Below are positions 7,755 to 15,965 of a stretch of 64,000 nucleotides of DNA, piece after piece. Under the pieces are notes generated by a model. The model had not been told where the DNA came from. It searched no databases and was given only the letters and a program-made list of their open reading frames with translations. This DNA is from Berkiella_A sp963976875 (GTDB taxonomy: Bacteria > Pseudomonadota > Gammaproteobacteria > Berkiellales > Berkiellaceae), in contig CAXBML010000007.1 of assembly GCA_963976875.1 (NCBI GenBank), positions 92,898-156,897 on the forward strand. The letters run 5' to 3'. Position 1 is the first letter of the stretch; each line of letters starts with the position of its first letter. Both the position numbers and the translations under genes were made by a program.

Positions 7755-8613
7755 CCTGAGCGCTCATTTGTATTTTTCTCTGTCTTTTCTTAACGGGCCG
7801 CATTGACCTTAAATTTAAAGGTAATAATAGCATGTGCAATATGGTTTGGTATTTAGCATCTCTATAAGCCTCCTGCCCAAATATAATCTGTTTTTCACCT
7901 GTAAAAGCTTTAGGCCTATAGGTTTTAAATAGTCGGTCCCAGACACTAAGACAAAAGCCAAAGTTAGTATTATAGTCCAATGGAATGTCTGAGTGATGTA
8001 TGCGGTGCATATCGGGCGTCACAATAAACCATCGTAACTTAGCCTCCCAATATTTATTGAGACTTATATTGGTATGCGTAAATAAGGCGCCAAAATTGAG
8101 TACGACCTCAAATATAAACACAGCCCAAACAGGCGCCCCCAAAAATGCCACGGCCAATATTTTAATCGCCATAGAAAATAGCTCTTCTAGGGGATGAAAG
8201 CGAATGCCCGTGGAGACATCTAGCTCTTTATCCACATGGTGCACTTTATGTAATGCCCAGAGCCACTTGAAACGATGCATTAATCGATGCTGCAAATAAA
8301 TAAATAAATCTAACACAAAAATAGCAATAACCACTTTGAGTACATAAGGCATGTTCAAGTGGTTCAAGATACCCTGATGATCTTTTGCAGCCTGAACAGC
8401 AGTTTGAAGCAGCAGCACCGGAAAAGTCAGACGTATTAATACTTTAGAAGTTGCAGTTAGGGCAAGGTGCCGTCCCCATCGGCCCATTCGCCAACTTTCC
8501 CTGACCCGCCAAAACCATTTGCCTTCCGCCCAGGCTAATGCTAGAAAAAAACAAGCAAACAAACTAACTCGCAAGTATGCTTCTGATGCCAACAACCACT
8601 CTGTATTAGACAT
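7744..8613 (-). CDS. Sterol desaturase/fatty acid hydroxylase family protein
   Basis: A di-iron membrane oxygenase of 289 residues. The histidine clusters HRLMH (H-x3-H), HKVHH (H-x2-HH) and HRIHH (H-x2-HH), with a further FTH, are all present, between about residues 115 and 225. Hydrophobic segments flank them. The family hydroxylates or desaturates lipids at the membrane; the substrate here is unknown. The frame reaches back to an ATG at 8658 without a binding site. The ATG at 8613 (MSNTEWLL) gives an N-terminus of the usual family length and is preferred. It is the first gene of the leftward set that continues into the TVP38 gene. Confidence 0.87.
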   Translation of the reverse strand: MSNTEWLLASEAYLRVSLFACFFLALAWAEGKWFWRVRESWRMGRWGRHLALTATSKVLIRLTFPVLLLQTAVQAAKDHQGILNHLNMPYVLKVVIAIFVLDLFIYLQHRLMHRFKWLWALHKVHHVDKELDVSTGIRFHPLEELFSMAIKILAVAFLGAPVWAVFIFEVVLNFGALFTHTNISLNKYWEAKLRWFIVTPDMHRIHHSDIPLDYNTNFGFCLSVWDRLFKTYRPKAFTGEKQIIFGQEAYRDAKYQTILHMLLLPLNLRSMRPVKKRQRKIQMSAQDEP

Positions 8614-8791
8614 GTATACCACTATCCCTAATGAATTATTAAACGTATTATTGCACATACTTATGGCGATCGATATTTAGGTGTTAGCCACACCAACATA
8701 AAGTTAACTAACAAATTTTGGGGGCATACTCAACAAATGCCTTTGAACTTGTTATGATTCACCTCTTAACGATTTATGGAGCTTTTAAACC

Positions 8792-9118
8792 ATGTCTGAA
8801 TCTACAATAAATATCTCTGATGATTCATTTGAACAAGACGTTATCAACGCTGAAGTGCCAGTATTATTGGACTTTTGGGCCGAATGGTGCGGCCCCTGCA
8901 AAATGATTGCCCCTATACTTGATGAAATTGCCACGGAATATAAAGGCCGCGTAACCGTTGGCAAAATAAATATTGATGATAATCAAGCCACTCCACAAAA
9001 ATTTGGTGTTAGAGGCATACCAACACTCATGCTTTTCAAAAATGGGGAGTTAGAAGCCACTAAAGTAGGTGCCGTTTCTAAATCACAGCTAACGGCTTTC
9101 TTAGATAGCAACCTATAA
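8792..9118 (+). CDS. trxA: Thioredoxin 1
   Basis: This 108-residue cytoplasmic disulfide reductase has WAEWCGPCK with the redox cysteines at 33 and 36 and the cis-proline loop GIPTLMLF. Its length matches E. coli TrxA. GGAGC lies 10 bases before the ATG. The gene precedes rho in the same orientation, as in E. coli and Pseudomonas. Confidence 0.98.
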   Translation: MSESTINISDDSFEQDVINAEVPVLLDFWAEWCGPCKMIAPILDEIATEYKGRVTVGKINIDDNQATPQKFGVRGIPTLMLFKNGELEATKVGAVSKSQLTAFLDSNL

Positions 9119-9163
9119 CCCCCACACCACCCAAAGTCCATCCCGTGTCGATGAGTTAGAGTT

Positions 9164-9192
9164 TTATACAAATAGCTATAGCATCTGTATAA
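9164..9192. repeat. Inverted repeat in the rho upstream region
   Basis: TTATACA and TGTATAA are separated by 15 bases in the gap between trxA and rho. The arms overlap an AT-rich stretch that may contain the rho promoter. A regulator site or simple promoter symmetry are both possible. Confidence 0.3.
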
Positions 9193-9259
9193 AATTTTTG
9201 TTAGGATAACCACCTGCCTAGCTCACCGACTGGGGCAGATTAGACGTTTCAAGGAGTAC

Positions 9260-9298
9260 ATGCTAAATTCAGTCATGTGCACGATCGTAGAGGATTAA
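9260..9298 (+). CDS. Candidate rho leader peptide, 12 codons
   Basis: An AAGGAG site 3 bases before an ATG opens a 12-codon frame (MLNSVMCTIVED, then TAA) that ends 115 bases before rho. Most of the 295-base gap between trxA and rho is otherwise featureless. E. coli rho also has a leader that encodes a short peptide and is subject to autogenous attenuation. The resemblance is positional only; there is no sequence similarity to use, and chance is a real possibility. Confidence 0.25.
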   Translation: MLNSVMCTIVED

Positions 9299-9413
9299 CA
9301 GTCAATCATTTCGAGCAACGATCTGAGCGAGAAGCACTTTTGTTTCTTAAAATCGATCTGACTTTCCATCCCCATTCTTAAATATATAATAACTTGCGAA
9401 TCAAAATACGCCT

Positions 9414-10673
9414 ATGAATCTTTCTGAACTTAAAAATAAACCAGCTACCGAACTATCTATCTTGGCACGCGACTCTGGCATCGACAACGTTGCCCGCTTA
9501 CGCAAACAAGACTTAATCTTTGCTATCCTAAAGGCACATGCCAAAAGTGGTGAAGATATCTATGGAGAAGGTGTTTTAGAACTTCTTCAGGATGGTTTTG
9601 GTTTTTTGCGCTCAGCGACAACATCTTATTTGCCCGGACCTGATGATATTTATGTCTCTCCCAGCCAAATACGACGTTTTAGTTTGCGAACAGGAGATAC
9701 CGTCTCCGGAAAAATTCGCCCGCCCAAAGATGGTGAACGTTATTTTGCGCTTTTGAAAGTTAATGAAATTAATTATGAAAACCCAGAGAATGCTCGCAAT
9801 AAGCTCTTATTTGAAAATCTTACCCCATTACATCCCGAAGAGCGCTTAAAATTAGAAGTAGGCAATGGGAGCACAGAAGATCTAACTGCTCGTATTATCG
9901 ATTTAATGTGTCCTATTGGTAAAGGACAACGTGGCTTAATTGTCTCTCCGCCTAAAGCGGGTAAAACAATGATGTTGCAAAATATTGCAAACTCTATTGC
10001 CACTAATTACCCTGAGTGTATCCTGATAGTTCTGCTCATCGATGAACGTCCAGAAGAAGTTACCGAAATGGAACGCTCTGTACAAGGTGAAGTTGTAGCT
10101 AGTACATTCGATGAGCCGCCACAAAGACATGTTCAAGTTTGTGAGATGGTGATTGAAAAAGCAAAACGTTTAGTCGAGCATAAAAAAGATGTCATTATCT
10201 TACTCGACTCTATTACACGTTTGGCTAGAGCCTATAACACCGTTATCCCTCATTCCGGAAAAGTATTAACCGGTGGTGTCGATGCCGCTGCGCTACAAAA
10301 ACCTAAACGCTTCTTTGGTGCCGCCAGAAATGTTGAAGAAGGTGGTAGCTTAACGATTCTCTCTACGGCTCTGATTGATACGGGCTCTAAAATGGATGAA
10401 GTTATCTATGAAGAGTTCAAGAGTACCGGTAATATGGAGCTACATTTAGATAGACGCATTGCAGAAAAACGTGTTTACCCAGCAATGAATATTAACCGCT
10501 CAGGCACACGTCGTGAAGAAAAGCTCACGTCTTCTGATGAATTACAAAGAATGTGGATATTACGCAAGCTATTACACCCAATGGATGAATTAGCCGCGAA
10601 TGAGTTCCTGGTTGAACGTTTGAAATTAACCAAAACCAACGATGAATTTTTTGAAGCCATGAAACGTTCATAG
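9414..10673 (+). CDS. rho: Transcription termination factor Rho
   Basis: This 419-residue hexameric RNA helicase ends many transcripts. The N-terminal helical part (MNLSELKNKPATELSILA) and the RNA-binding cold-shock-like fold (EGVLELLQDGFGFLRS) come first. The ATPase domain follows with the Walker A motif SPPKAGKTMM near residue 178, the Walker B region DVIILLDSITRLARAYN near 258, and the secondary RNA-binding Q-loop. Length and motifs are standard. The gap to trxA is long enough to hold a regulatory leader. It is followed by a strong terminator. Confidence 0.98.
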   Translation: MNLSELKNKPATELSILARDSGIDNVARLRKQDLIFAILKAHAKSGEDIYGEGVLELLQDGFGFLRSATTSYLPGPDDIYVSPSQIRRFSLRTGDTVSGKIRPPKDGERYFALLKVNEINYENPENARNKLLFENLTPLHPEERLKLEVGNGSTEDLTARIIDLMCPIGKGQRGLIVSPPKAGKTMMLQNIANSIATNYPECILIVLLIDERPEEVTEMERSVQGEVVASTFDEPPQRHVQVCEMVIEKAKRLVEHKKDVIILLDSITRLARAYNTVIPHSGKVLTGGVDAAALQKPKRFFGAARNVEEGGSLTILSTALIDTGSKMDEVIYEEFKSTGNMELHLDRRIAEKRVYPAMNINRSGTRREEKLTSSDELQRMWILRKLLHPMDELAANEFLVERLKLTKTNDEFFEAMKRS

Positions 10674-10695
10674 CATTCAAGTCTCGACTCTCTTT

Positions 10696-10735
10696 AAAGC
10701 CACTTGTTAGACTGCAACAAACAAGTGGCTTTTTA
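10696..10735 (+). terminator. Rho-gene intrinsic terminator
   Basis: A perfect 13-bp stem (AAAGCCACTTGTT / AACAAGTGGCTTT, 11-base loop) ends in TTTTTAT, 23 bases past the rho stop codon. This is a classical intrinsic terminator on the plus strand. Confidence 0.85.
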
Positions 10736-10772
10736 TATTTAACCCTAAAAGACTTAAATCACTGTATCCATT

Positions 10773-12239
10773 ATGCCCTACCAAGATCTACGTGAATTTC
10801 TCTCTCAGCTAGAAAGCAATGATCAGCTCAAACGTATTTCTATGCCGGTTGACCCCTATTTAGAAATTACAGAAGTCTGTGATAGGGTCTTAAAAGCAGG
10901 TGGACCCGCATTATGGTTTGAAAACCCAACTGGCAGCAGCATGCCATTACTCGGCAATTTATTTGGCCATGTGGATAGGGTTGCCCATGCCATTGATAAA
11001 ACCTCGCTCAAAGATCTCAAAGAAGTGGGCAAATTATTAGCCTTGCTCAAAGAACCTAAACCCCCAGAGGGTTTTAAAGATGCTATAAAGCATATCCCCT
11101 TAGTCAAAAAGCTCATGAGCATGCAACCAAAGCTTGTGAATAAAGGCCTGTGCCAAAAAAATGTGCTCACCGGCTCAGAGATAGATTTGGGTGATTTTCC
11201 TATACAAACCTGTTGGCCGAATGATGCTGGCCCCTTAATCACTTGGGGGCTCGTTATTACCCAAGGGCCCAATCAAAAAAGACAAAATTTAGGCATATAC
11301 AGACAACAGGTCATCGACAAGAATAAAGTCATCATGCGTTGGCTAAAACATCGTGGTGGTGCATTAGATTATCAAGCTTGGTGTCAAAAGCACCCTGATA
11401 AACCTTACCCTATTGCGGTTGCATTAGGCGCAGATCCGGCCACCACATTGGCTGCTGTAACCCCTATACCTGATACTTTGTCTGAGTATGCATTCGCAGG
11501 TTTGCTAAGAGGTGGTAAAACAGAGCTCTGCCCTGCACTATTACATAAAAACTTACATGTACCCTCCAGAGCAGAAATAATATTAGAGGGTTTTATTTAT
11601 CCTGGGGATACCGCGCCAGAAGGGCCATTTGGTGATCACACCGGCTACTATAATGAGGTCGAAACCTTTCCGGTAATGACCATCGAAAAAATTAGCCTGC
11701 GGGATAATGCGTTTTATCATAGTACCTATACAGGCAGGCCGCCTGATGAGCCTGCTATCTTAGGCGTAGCACTGAATGAAATATTTGTGCCTTTATTACA
11801 AAAGCAGTTCCCAGAAATCATTGATTTTTATTTGCCACCTGAAGGCTGTTCTTATCGCGTTGCTATTGTATCTATACACAAAGCCTACCCTGGTCATGCT
11901 AAGCGCATTATGATGGGCATATGGTCTTTTTTGAGACAGTTTATGTATACCAAAATGATTATTGTTGTGGATGATGATATTGATTGCAGGAACTGGCAAG
12001 ATGTTATCTGGGCTGTCTCCACACGCATGGATCCTAAGCGTGATACACTCTTAATGGAAAATACGCCTATAGATTATTTAGACTTTGCCTCACCGCATCC
12101 AGATTTAGGTAGTAAAATGGGCTTAGACGCGACCAATAAATTACCAGGCGAGAGTACACGGGAATGGGGCGTCCCCATAAAGGCATCTGCAGACGTTAAA
12201 GAAAAAATAGACCGTATTTGGGATCAACTGGGCATATAA
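10773..12239 (+). CDS. ubiD: 3-octaprenyl-4-hydroxybenzoate carboxy-lyase
   Basis: This 488-residue prenylated-FMN-dependent decarboxylase acts in ubiquinone synthesis. The N-terminus (YQDLREFLSQLESNDQLKRI) and internal blocks such as NLGIYRQQVIDKNKVIMRWLKHRGGALD, EGPFGDHTGYYNEVETFPVM and the C-terminal TNKLPGESTREWG match UbiD. Length is close to E. coli UbiD (497). The prFMN synthase ubiX is not in this window. A flavin reductase gene follows 4 bases later, so the two form a transcription unit, as in Pseudomonas and Legionella relatives. Confidence 0.97.
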   Translation: MPYQDLREFLSQLESNDQLKRISMPVDPYLEITEVCDRVLKAGGPALWFENPTGSSMPLLGNLFGHVDRVAHAIDKTSLKDLKEVGKLLALLKEPKPPEGFKDAIKHIPLVKKLMSMQPKLVNKGLCQKNVLTGSEIDLGDFPIQTCWPNDAGPLITWGLVITQGPNQKRQNLGIYRQQVIDKNKVIMRWLKHRGGALDYQAWCQKHPDKPYPIAVALGADPATTLAAVTPIPDTLSEYAFAGLLRGGKTELCPALLHKNLHVPSRAEIILEGFIYPGDTAPEGPFGDHTGYYNEVETFPVMTIEKISLRDNAFYHSTYTGRPPDEPAILGVALNEIFVPLLQKQFPEIIDFYLPPEGCSYRVAIVSIHKAYPGHAKRIMMGIWSFLRQFMYTKMIIVVDDDIDCRNWQDVIWAVSTRMDPKRDTLLMENTPIDYLDFASPHPDLGSKMGLDATNKLPGESTREWGVPIKASADVKEKIDRIWDQLGI

Positions 12240-12243
12240 AGAT

Positions 12244-12969
12244 ATGACAAAGCAATACAATTATACCTTGCTCGATACCCAGGCTATCAATTCAGACATT
12301 GTGGCATTGAGATTGCGCCCACAAGAACCAACACAATATTTAAATTATCAGGCCGGACAATACGTGATATCTAAGTCCAATGATAATAATATTAGCTTCC
12401 CGTTATCTATAGCGAATGCCCCTAACAAATCACATGAATTAGTATTCCACTTGCGCCATAATCAATTACAACCTCAATCTCAGTTTTTTTTAAAGCAAGT
12501 AGATAAAGATAAGAGCCTAACGCTAGAAGGCCCCCTTGGAAAAATGACCGCAGAGAATATTCCAGACAAAGCACAAGTCATACTATTAGCGGGCGGGACG
12601 GGGATTGCACCGTTCAAAGCACTTTTAGAAAATTTATTGAATCATACAGACGCAAGGTTAAATAATATTGATCTATTTTGGGGCGTACGCAAACCGGAAG
12701 ACGTGTATTTAGAAGATTGGTTAAAACAAATTCAAACCACCTACCCTGGCTTTTCCTACCATCTCATATTATCTGATTTAAATTCAGCCTCAAGTTGGCA
12801 AGGTGCTTCTGGTTGGGTGTATGAGCATGCGCTTAAAACAATTCAAAATATAAAAAAGCCCACTCGCGTTTTCGCCAGTGGGCCTTATGAAATGGTGGCC
12901 AACAGCCAAAAAGCATTTCTAGCAGCTGGTCTTGACGTTAAGCATTTCTTTTCAGATATGCTTAACTAG
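12244..12969 (+). CDS. NAD(P)H-flavin reductase (Fre-like)
   Basis: This 241-residue ferredoxin-reductase-family protein has an N-terminal beta-barrel with the flavin-contact motif FPLSIANAP near residue 55, the nucleotide-binding VILLAGGTGIAPFKALL near 110, and the C-terminal FASGPYEMV (CGPxxM-like). It has no Fe-S domain, as in Fre/LuxG. Fre proteins reduce free flavins. Placed directly after ubiD it could supply reduced FMN for UbiX/UbiD chemistry, but that is inference. Its end lies 1 base from the convergent small gene at 12971. Confidence 0.85.
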   Translation: MTKQYNYTLLDTQAINSDIVALRLRPQEPTQYLNYQAGQYVISKSNDNNISFPLSIANAPNKSHELVFHLRHNQLQPQSQFFLKQVDKDKSLTLEGPLGKMTAENIPDKAQVILLAGGTGIAPFKALLENLLNHTDARLNNIDLFWGVRKPEDVYLEDWLKQIQTTYPGFSYHLILSDLNSASSWQGASGWVYEHALKTIQNIKKPTRVFASGPYEMVANSQKAFLAAGLDVKHFFSDMLN

Positions 12970-12970
12970 T

Positions 12971-13285
12971 TTACTTCATCTTCGCTCTAGGCCCTGAATC
13001 GACCTTCCATTTCCCCATAGACTCTTCAATCATCCCTTTTAGCTGAGCGTCTACCTGAGGATTTTGTGCATTTTTTTCTGCTAACATAATCACCTGTGTT
13101 AACGCGCCTGCTTTCATAAAATCATTTTTAAATGTATCTCTCAACAAGGCTTCTGCATTATCATCTATAGAGTCTACTTGATCCCAGCTTGCCATGAGGC
13201 CTTGTATTACACCGACTTCATGAGCCGTAAATGTTTGTTGTTCTAGTGCCTCTAATGCTTTTCTCATATCATCAATATCACTCAT
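12971..13285 (-). CDS. Small hypothetical protein, 104 aa
   Basis: I do not recognise this family. The protein is mostly helical and acidic, begins MSDIDDMRKALEAL, and has no signal peptide or membrane segment. The coding case rests on a good ribosome binding site (GGAGAAGAGATT before the ATG), codon use like its neighbours, and a frame that fills the space between the flavin reductase and the protease pair. It converges with the flavin reductase gene with no space for a terminator. Confidence 0.6.
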   Translation of the reverse strand: MSDIDDMRKALEALEQQTFTAHEVGVIQGLMASWDQVDSIDDNAEALLRDTFKNDFMKAGALTQVIMLAEKNAQNPQVDAQLKGMIEESMGKWKVDSGPRAKMK

Positions 13286-13587
13286 AATCTCTTCTCCAGT
13301 TTTTTATATTGTTTCAGCTGTTGGACCGTATGAGAAGCAATAAGGTTCAAAAAAAAATAGGAGTAAACATCAACATTATCAATAAGTTACAGGTCAAACG
13401 GCCAGAACAGTCAATCTTTTTATAACAAAAAAAGACCTAGCACAAAACTATTCATTGGTCTGTTTGAAAAGAGCGGGTTCTGGAGGTGAAGTGACTTTTC
13501 ATTGGCTTTTATATAATGATTGATAACAATCCTTTTTCCATGCGCACGTAATGCGCACGAATTGTTATCGTTCACAGGTTTAGACAA
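13286..13587. other. Gap between small gene and Ulp1-like gene A
   Basis: About 300 bases with no credible gene. The left part is the probable promoter region for the gene at 12971. The right part holds a large hairpin at 13522-13569. Confidence 0.5.
13522..13569 (-). terminator. Nested hairpin after Ulp1-like gene A
   Basis: Outer arms GATAACAAT (13522-13530) and ATTGTTATC (13561-13569) are perfect complements. Inside are two direct copies of ATGCGCACG that also pair through the self-complementary TGCGCA. It lies just beyond the stop codon of the protease gene. It may act as terminator or as a bound site; no T-run is obvious. Confidence 0.4.
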
Positions 13588-14529
13588 TTATATCCGAGCT
13601 TTTTTGCTCGCTCTTGACGGAGTCTCATCATCGGATTGGGCCCCTGGCGCAGCACGTTTTTCTGCGGAGCCTGGATGAGAAGATAAAATTGTTTTAGCAA
13701 TGTCCAAACGAAACGCCGTATAGTTCTTAGAGTCAAAATCTGAGTCAATGGGTGAGTTGATGTCCCGTTCTTTATCACAAATTTGCTTTGCCCAGTAACA
13801 AACAACAGCCCCACAATCTATATTGTTGCCTTGCCGCGGAATATAATGGTGGTGGGCATTACTGGCATTAACACCAAAAATCTTTGCTAGTGGCATAATA
13901 TATTTTTTATAGTATATTGCCTGGTGTGCTGCGTAGCTATCTTCTGAATGCTCAACAAAAGGATTACTATTAAAGCCATCTAAACCATAAATTTGATGGT
14001 TTTGCTCAGCGCGTCTATCCAGGACCCATAAGCCCCAATGGTTTCCTAATAAATTCACTGGGCAAAAAATTAAATCTGCAGCAGTGAGCGCAGCTTCATC
14101 TTTTTTGTATCTACCTCGCCCTTTACGATTGAGCCGCTCAATTATGAATCCATTAGTACCTGGGTTAGCTTTTTGTGAACTTACAAATGCAACCTTCAAG
14201 CCTTGTCTGGCATAATCACTGACCAATGCTTCTAGATAGTCATTAATACAATCATCATCCAGCCAGCTGCTATCACCCAATGATTTGCTTGGAAATAACG
14301 GGCGAAGTAAACGATGCACGACATGAACATTCTCACGATACAAGCAACATAAAGCTTGCAGTGTGTCACTCCCACGCGAGGTATGGGCATATTGTTGCTC
14401 ATACTCATCGAATGATAATGGTATAACTTCATTGCCATCATCAGCAGTTAAGTCAATTCCCTGGAAATCAGGAGTAGGTTCAGGCGAGCCAAAAGCAGCC
14501 CAAAATAATTGCTTTAGTTGTTCAAACAT
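13588..14529 (-). CDS. Ulp1/SENP-like C48 cysteine protease A, candidate host-directed effector
   Basis: This 313-residue protein has the C48 (SUMO/NEDD8-protease) layout: WLDDDCINDYLEAL near residue 89 (the W-L-x-D-x-x-IN substrate-groove motif), GNHWGLWVLD with catalytic His164, YGLDGF with Asp184, Gln233 in the oxyanion hole (RQGNNIDCG) and nucleophile Cys239. The C-terminus is basic, ASKKAR at about 307-312, resembling a nuclear localisation signal. The N-terminal MFEQLKQLFW is shared with protease B. No export signal is visible; family members in intracellular bacteria are usually type III or IV effectors, so host targeting is inference. AGGA lies 7 bases before the ATG. Confidence 0.87.
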   Translation of the reverse strand: MFEQLKQLFWAAFGSPEPTPDFQGIDLTADDGNEVIPLSFDEYEQQYAHTSRGSDTLQALCCLYRENVHVVHRLLRPLFPSKSLGDSSWLDDDCINDYLEALVSDYARQGLKVAFVSSQKANPGTNGFIIERLNRKGRGRYKKDEAALTAADLIFCPVNLLGNHWGLWVLDRRAEQNHQIYGLDGFNSNPFVEHSEDSYAAHQAIYYKKYIMPLAKIFGVNASNAHHHYIPRQGNNIDCGAVVCYWAKQICDKERDINSPIDSDFDSKNYTAFRLDIAKTILSSHPGSAEKRAAPGAQSDDETPSRASKKARI

Positions 14530-14616
14530 ATAAAATTCCTAATAATGAACAGTTCTGTGACACACCCGTTATAACCTTACTAAGTAGGGCTAAGTGTCAT
14601 CACAGAAACAAACTGA

Positions 14617-14638
14617 ACCGGATAAAGGTTTATCCGGT
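14617..14638 (-). terminator. Terminator of Ulp1-like gene B
   Basis: A perfect 10-bp stem (ACCGGATAAA / TTTATCCGGT, 2-base spacer) starts 7 bases after the stop codon of protease B. On the minus strand TTCAGTTTGTTT follows, giving a moderately U-rich tail. It separates genes B and A. Confidence 0.6.
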
Positions 14639-14644
14639 CTTTAT

Positions 14645-15619
14645 TTAATGATTAGATCTGCGTGCTTTTTTGCTTGGTCGTATATCATCTATATCAGAGT
14701 CAAATTCAGCAGCACGTTTTTTAACCACATCTGGGTGATGTGCTAAAATTGTTTTGGCAATTTCCAAACGGAATGCCGTATAGTCTTTCGCTTCCAAATC
14801 CACATCAATAGGCACGTTCGTATTCTCACAAATTTGCTTCGCCCAATAACAAATAACCGAACCACAATCTATCGTGTTTTCTTGAGCAAGAATGCGATGA
14901 TGATAACTTTGACTAGAATCGAATTCAAATGTTTCGGCTAATGGTTGAATATATTTTATATAGTATGCTGCTTGATGTTTCGCATAATTTTCTACCGGCT
15001 CTGCAAAAGGGTTGCTATTAAAGCCATCTAGACAATACACTCTATGCTTATGCTCATCACGTTTATCCAAGACCCATAAGCCCCAATGGTTATCTGATAA
15101 GTTTACAGGGCAAAAAATCAAGTCTGCTTGTGACACTCTACTTTTAAATTTTTGATCTAGACCCAATGCCCATCGATTTATAATGAAATTCTTGCTACCC
15201 AGAATACATATGTCTGATTTTACAAAGTCAACATTTAATCCTTTCTTGCAGTACTCAGTAACAAGAGAACCGAAAAAATCATTAATGCATGCAGTCGCTA
15301 TCCAACTACCACCCTTTGGTATTGATTTCGAAAAAAGAGGACGAAGTAATAAATAAGCATTACTGTCTCTCTCATCGCCATAAATTTTACACAACTTCTC
15401 TAATTTATCGTCATCATGTGGCACATGGTCTGCTGATAACTCACAAACAGGCCTGCTGAATAATCTGTAATCTAATTCGGCCCTCTCTATTTCAATTACT
15501 TCCAAGATATCATCAGATTCTTCTTGCTCAAGCTTTCGCACTGGTGCAGGTGCAGGTGCAGGTGCAGGTGCAGGTGCACCAAAAGCTGACCAAAATAATT
15601 GTTTTAGTTGTTCAAACAT
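14645..15619 (-). CDS. Ulp1/SENP-like C48 cysteine protease B, candidate host-directed effector
   Basis: This 324-residue paralogue of protease A keeps all catalytic positions: SWIATACIND near 105, His178 in NHWGLWVLD, Asp198 in CLDGF, Gln246 and Cys252 in TIDCGSVICYW. The tail holds KKRAA near 300 and PSKKARR near 315, a stronger bipartite nuclear-signal-like pattern than in A. After the shared MFEQLKQLFW it has an Ala-Pro repeat from residue 15, coded by six copies of a hexanucleotide. ATG at 15619 follows AGGA by 7 bases; a TTG one codon upstream is not used. Outside the catalytic domain A and B differ strongly, which suggests an old duplication and different targets. Confidence 0.88.
   Translation of the reverse strand: MFEQLKQLFWSAFGAPAPAPAPAPAPVRKLEQEESDDILEVIEIERAELDYRLFSRPVCELSADHVPHDDDKLEKLCKIYGDERDSNAYLLLRPLFSKSIPKGGSWIATACINDFFGSLVTEYCKKGLNVDFVKSDICILGSKNFIINRWALGLDQKFKSRVSQADLIFCPVNLSDNHWGLWVLDKRDEHKHRVYCLDGFNSNPFAEPVENYAKHQAAYYIKYIQPLAETFEFDSSQSYHHRILAQENTIDCGSVICYWAKQICENTNVPIDVDLEAKDYTAFRLEIAKTILAHHPDVVKKRAAEFDSDIDDIRPSKKARRSNH
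15543..15578 (-). repeat. Hexanucleotide tandem repeat inside protease B
   Basis: Six perfect copies of GGTGCA on the plus strand (15543-15578) encode an Ala-Pro run in protease B. Copy-number change would alter the protein by two residues per unit without shifting frame. Confidence 0.9.
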
Positions 15620-15756
15620 CAAAAAATCCTACTAAAAACGAGATGCAATTAGTTGGTGATTTTACTTAGCTTGCTTGGTTAGGGCAACGCCTTTGGTCGG
15701 GAATTGGTTAAGTTTGTATGCAATTGAGTAAAAATTGAGCCAAAGTAAGACAATGT

Positions 15757-15943
15757 GTGTGATAAGCGCAACGAATCGATTCCCTCTCCCAACGTTGGGA
15801 GAGGATGGTTTGCAAAGCGAAAGCGCAGTAAACCCGGTGAGGGTTACTGATGATTTGTCTTAACCAATCCTCACCAGGGCTTCGCCCGTCCTCTCCCAGC
15901 ATTGGGAGAGGATAAGATTCGCTATGCTCATCAGAGAATAAAA
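15757..15943. repeat. Dispersed intergenic palindromic repeat, copy 2 (full inverted form)
   Basis: The left half reads TGTGATAAGCGCAACGAATC, then CCTCTCCCAACGTTGGGAGAGG, then AAGCGCAGTAAACCCGGTGA and GGGTTACTGATG. The right half returns in reverse orientation: a second TCTCCCAGCATTGGGAGA hairpin and GATTCGCTATGCTCATCA. The whole is therefore a MITE-like palindrome of about 187 bases with related termini. It fills most of the 346-base gap between protease B and fpr. A short open frame across it is an artefact of the repeat. Confidence 0.8.
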
Positions 15944-15965
15944 AGATGATAAATTAGATTACAAA

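Noticed and set aside
15708..15902. 64-codon frame over the repeat at 15757
   Set aside because: It is generated by the palindromic element and has no similarity or start signal of its own.
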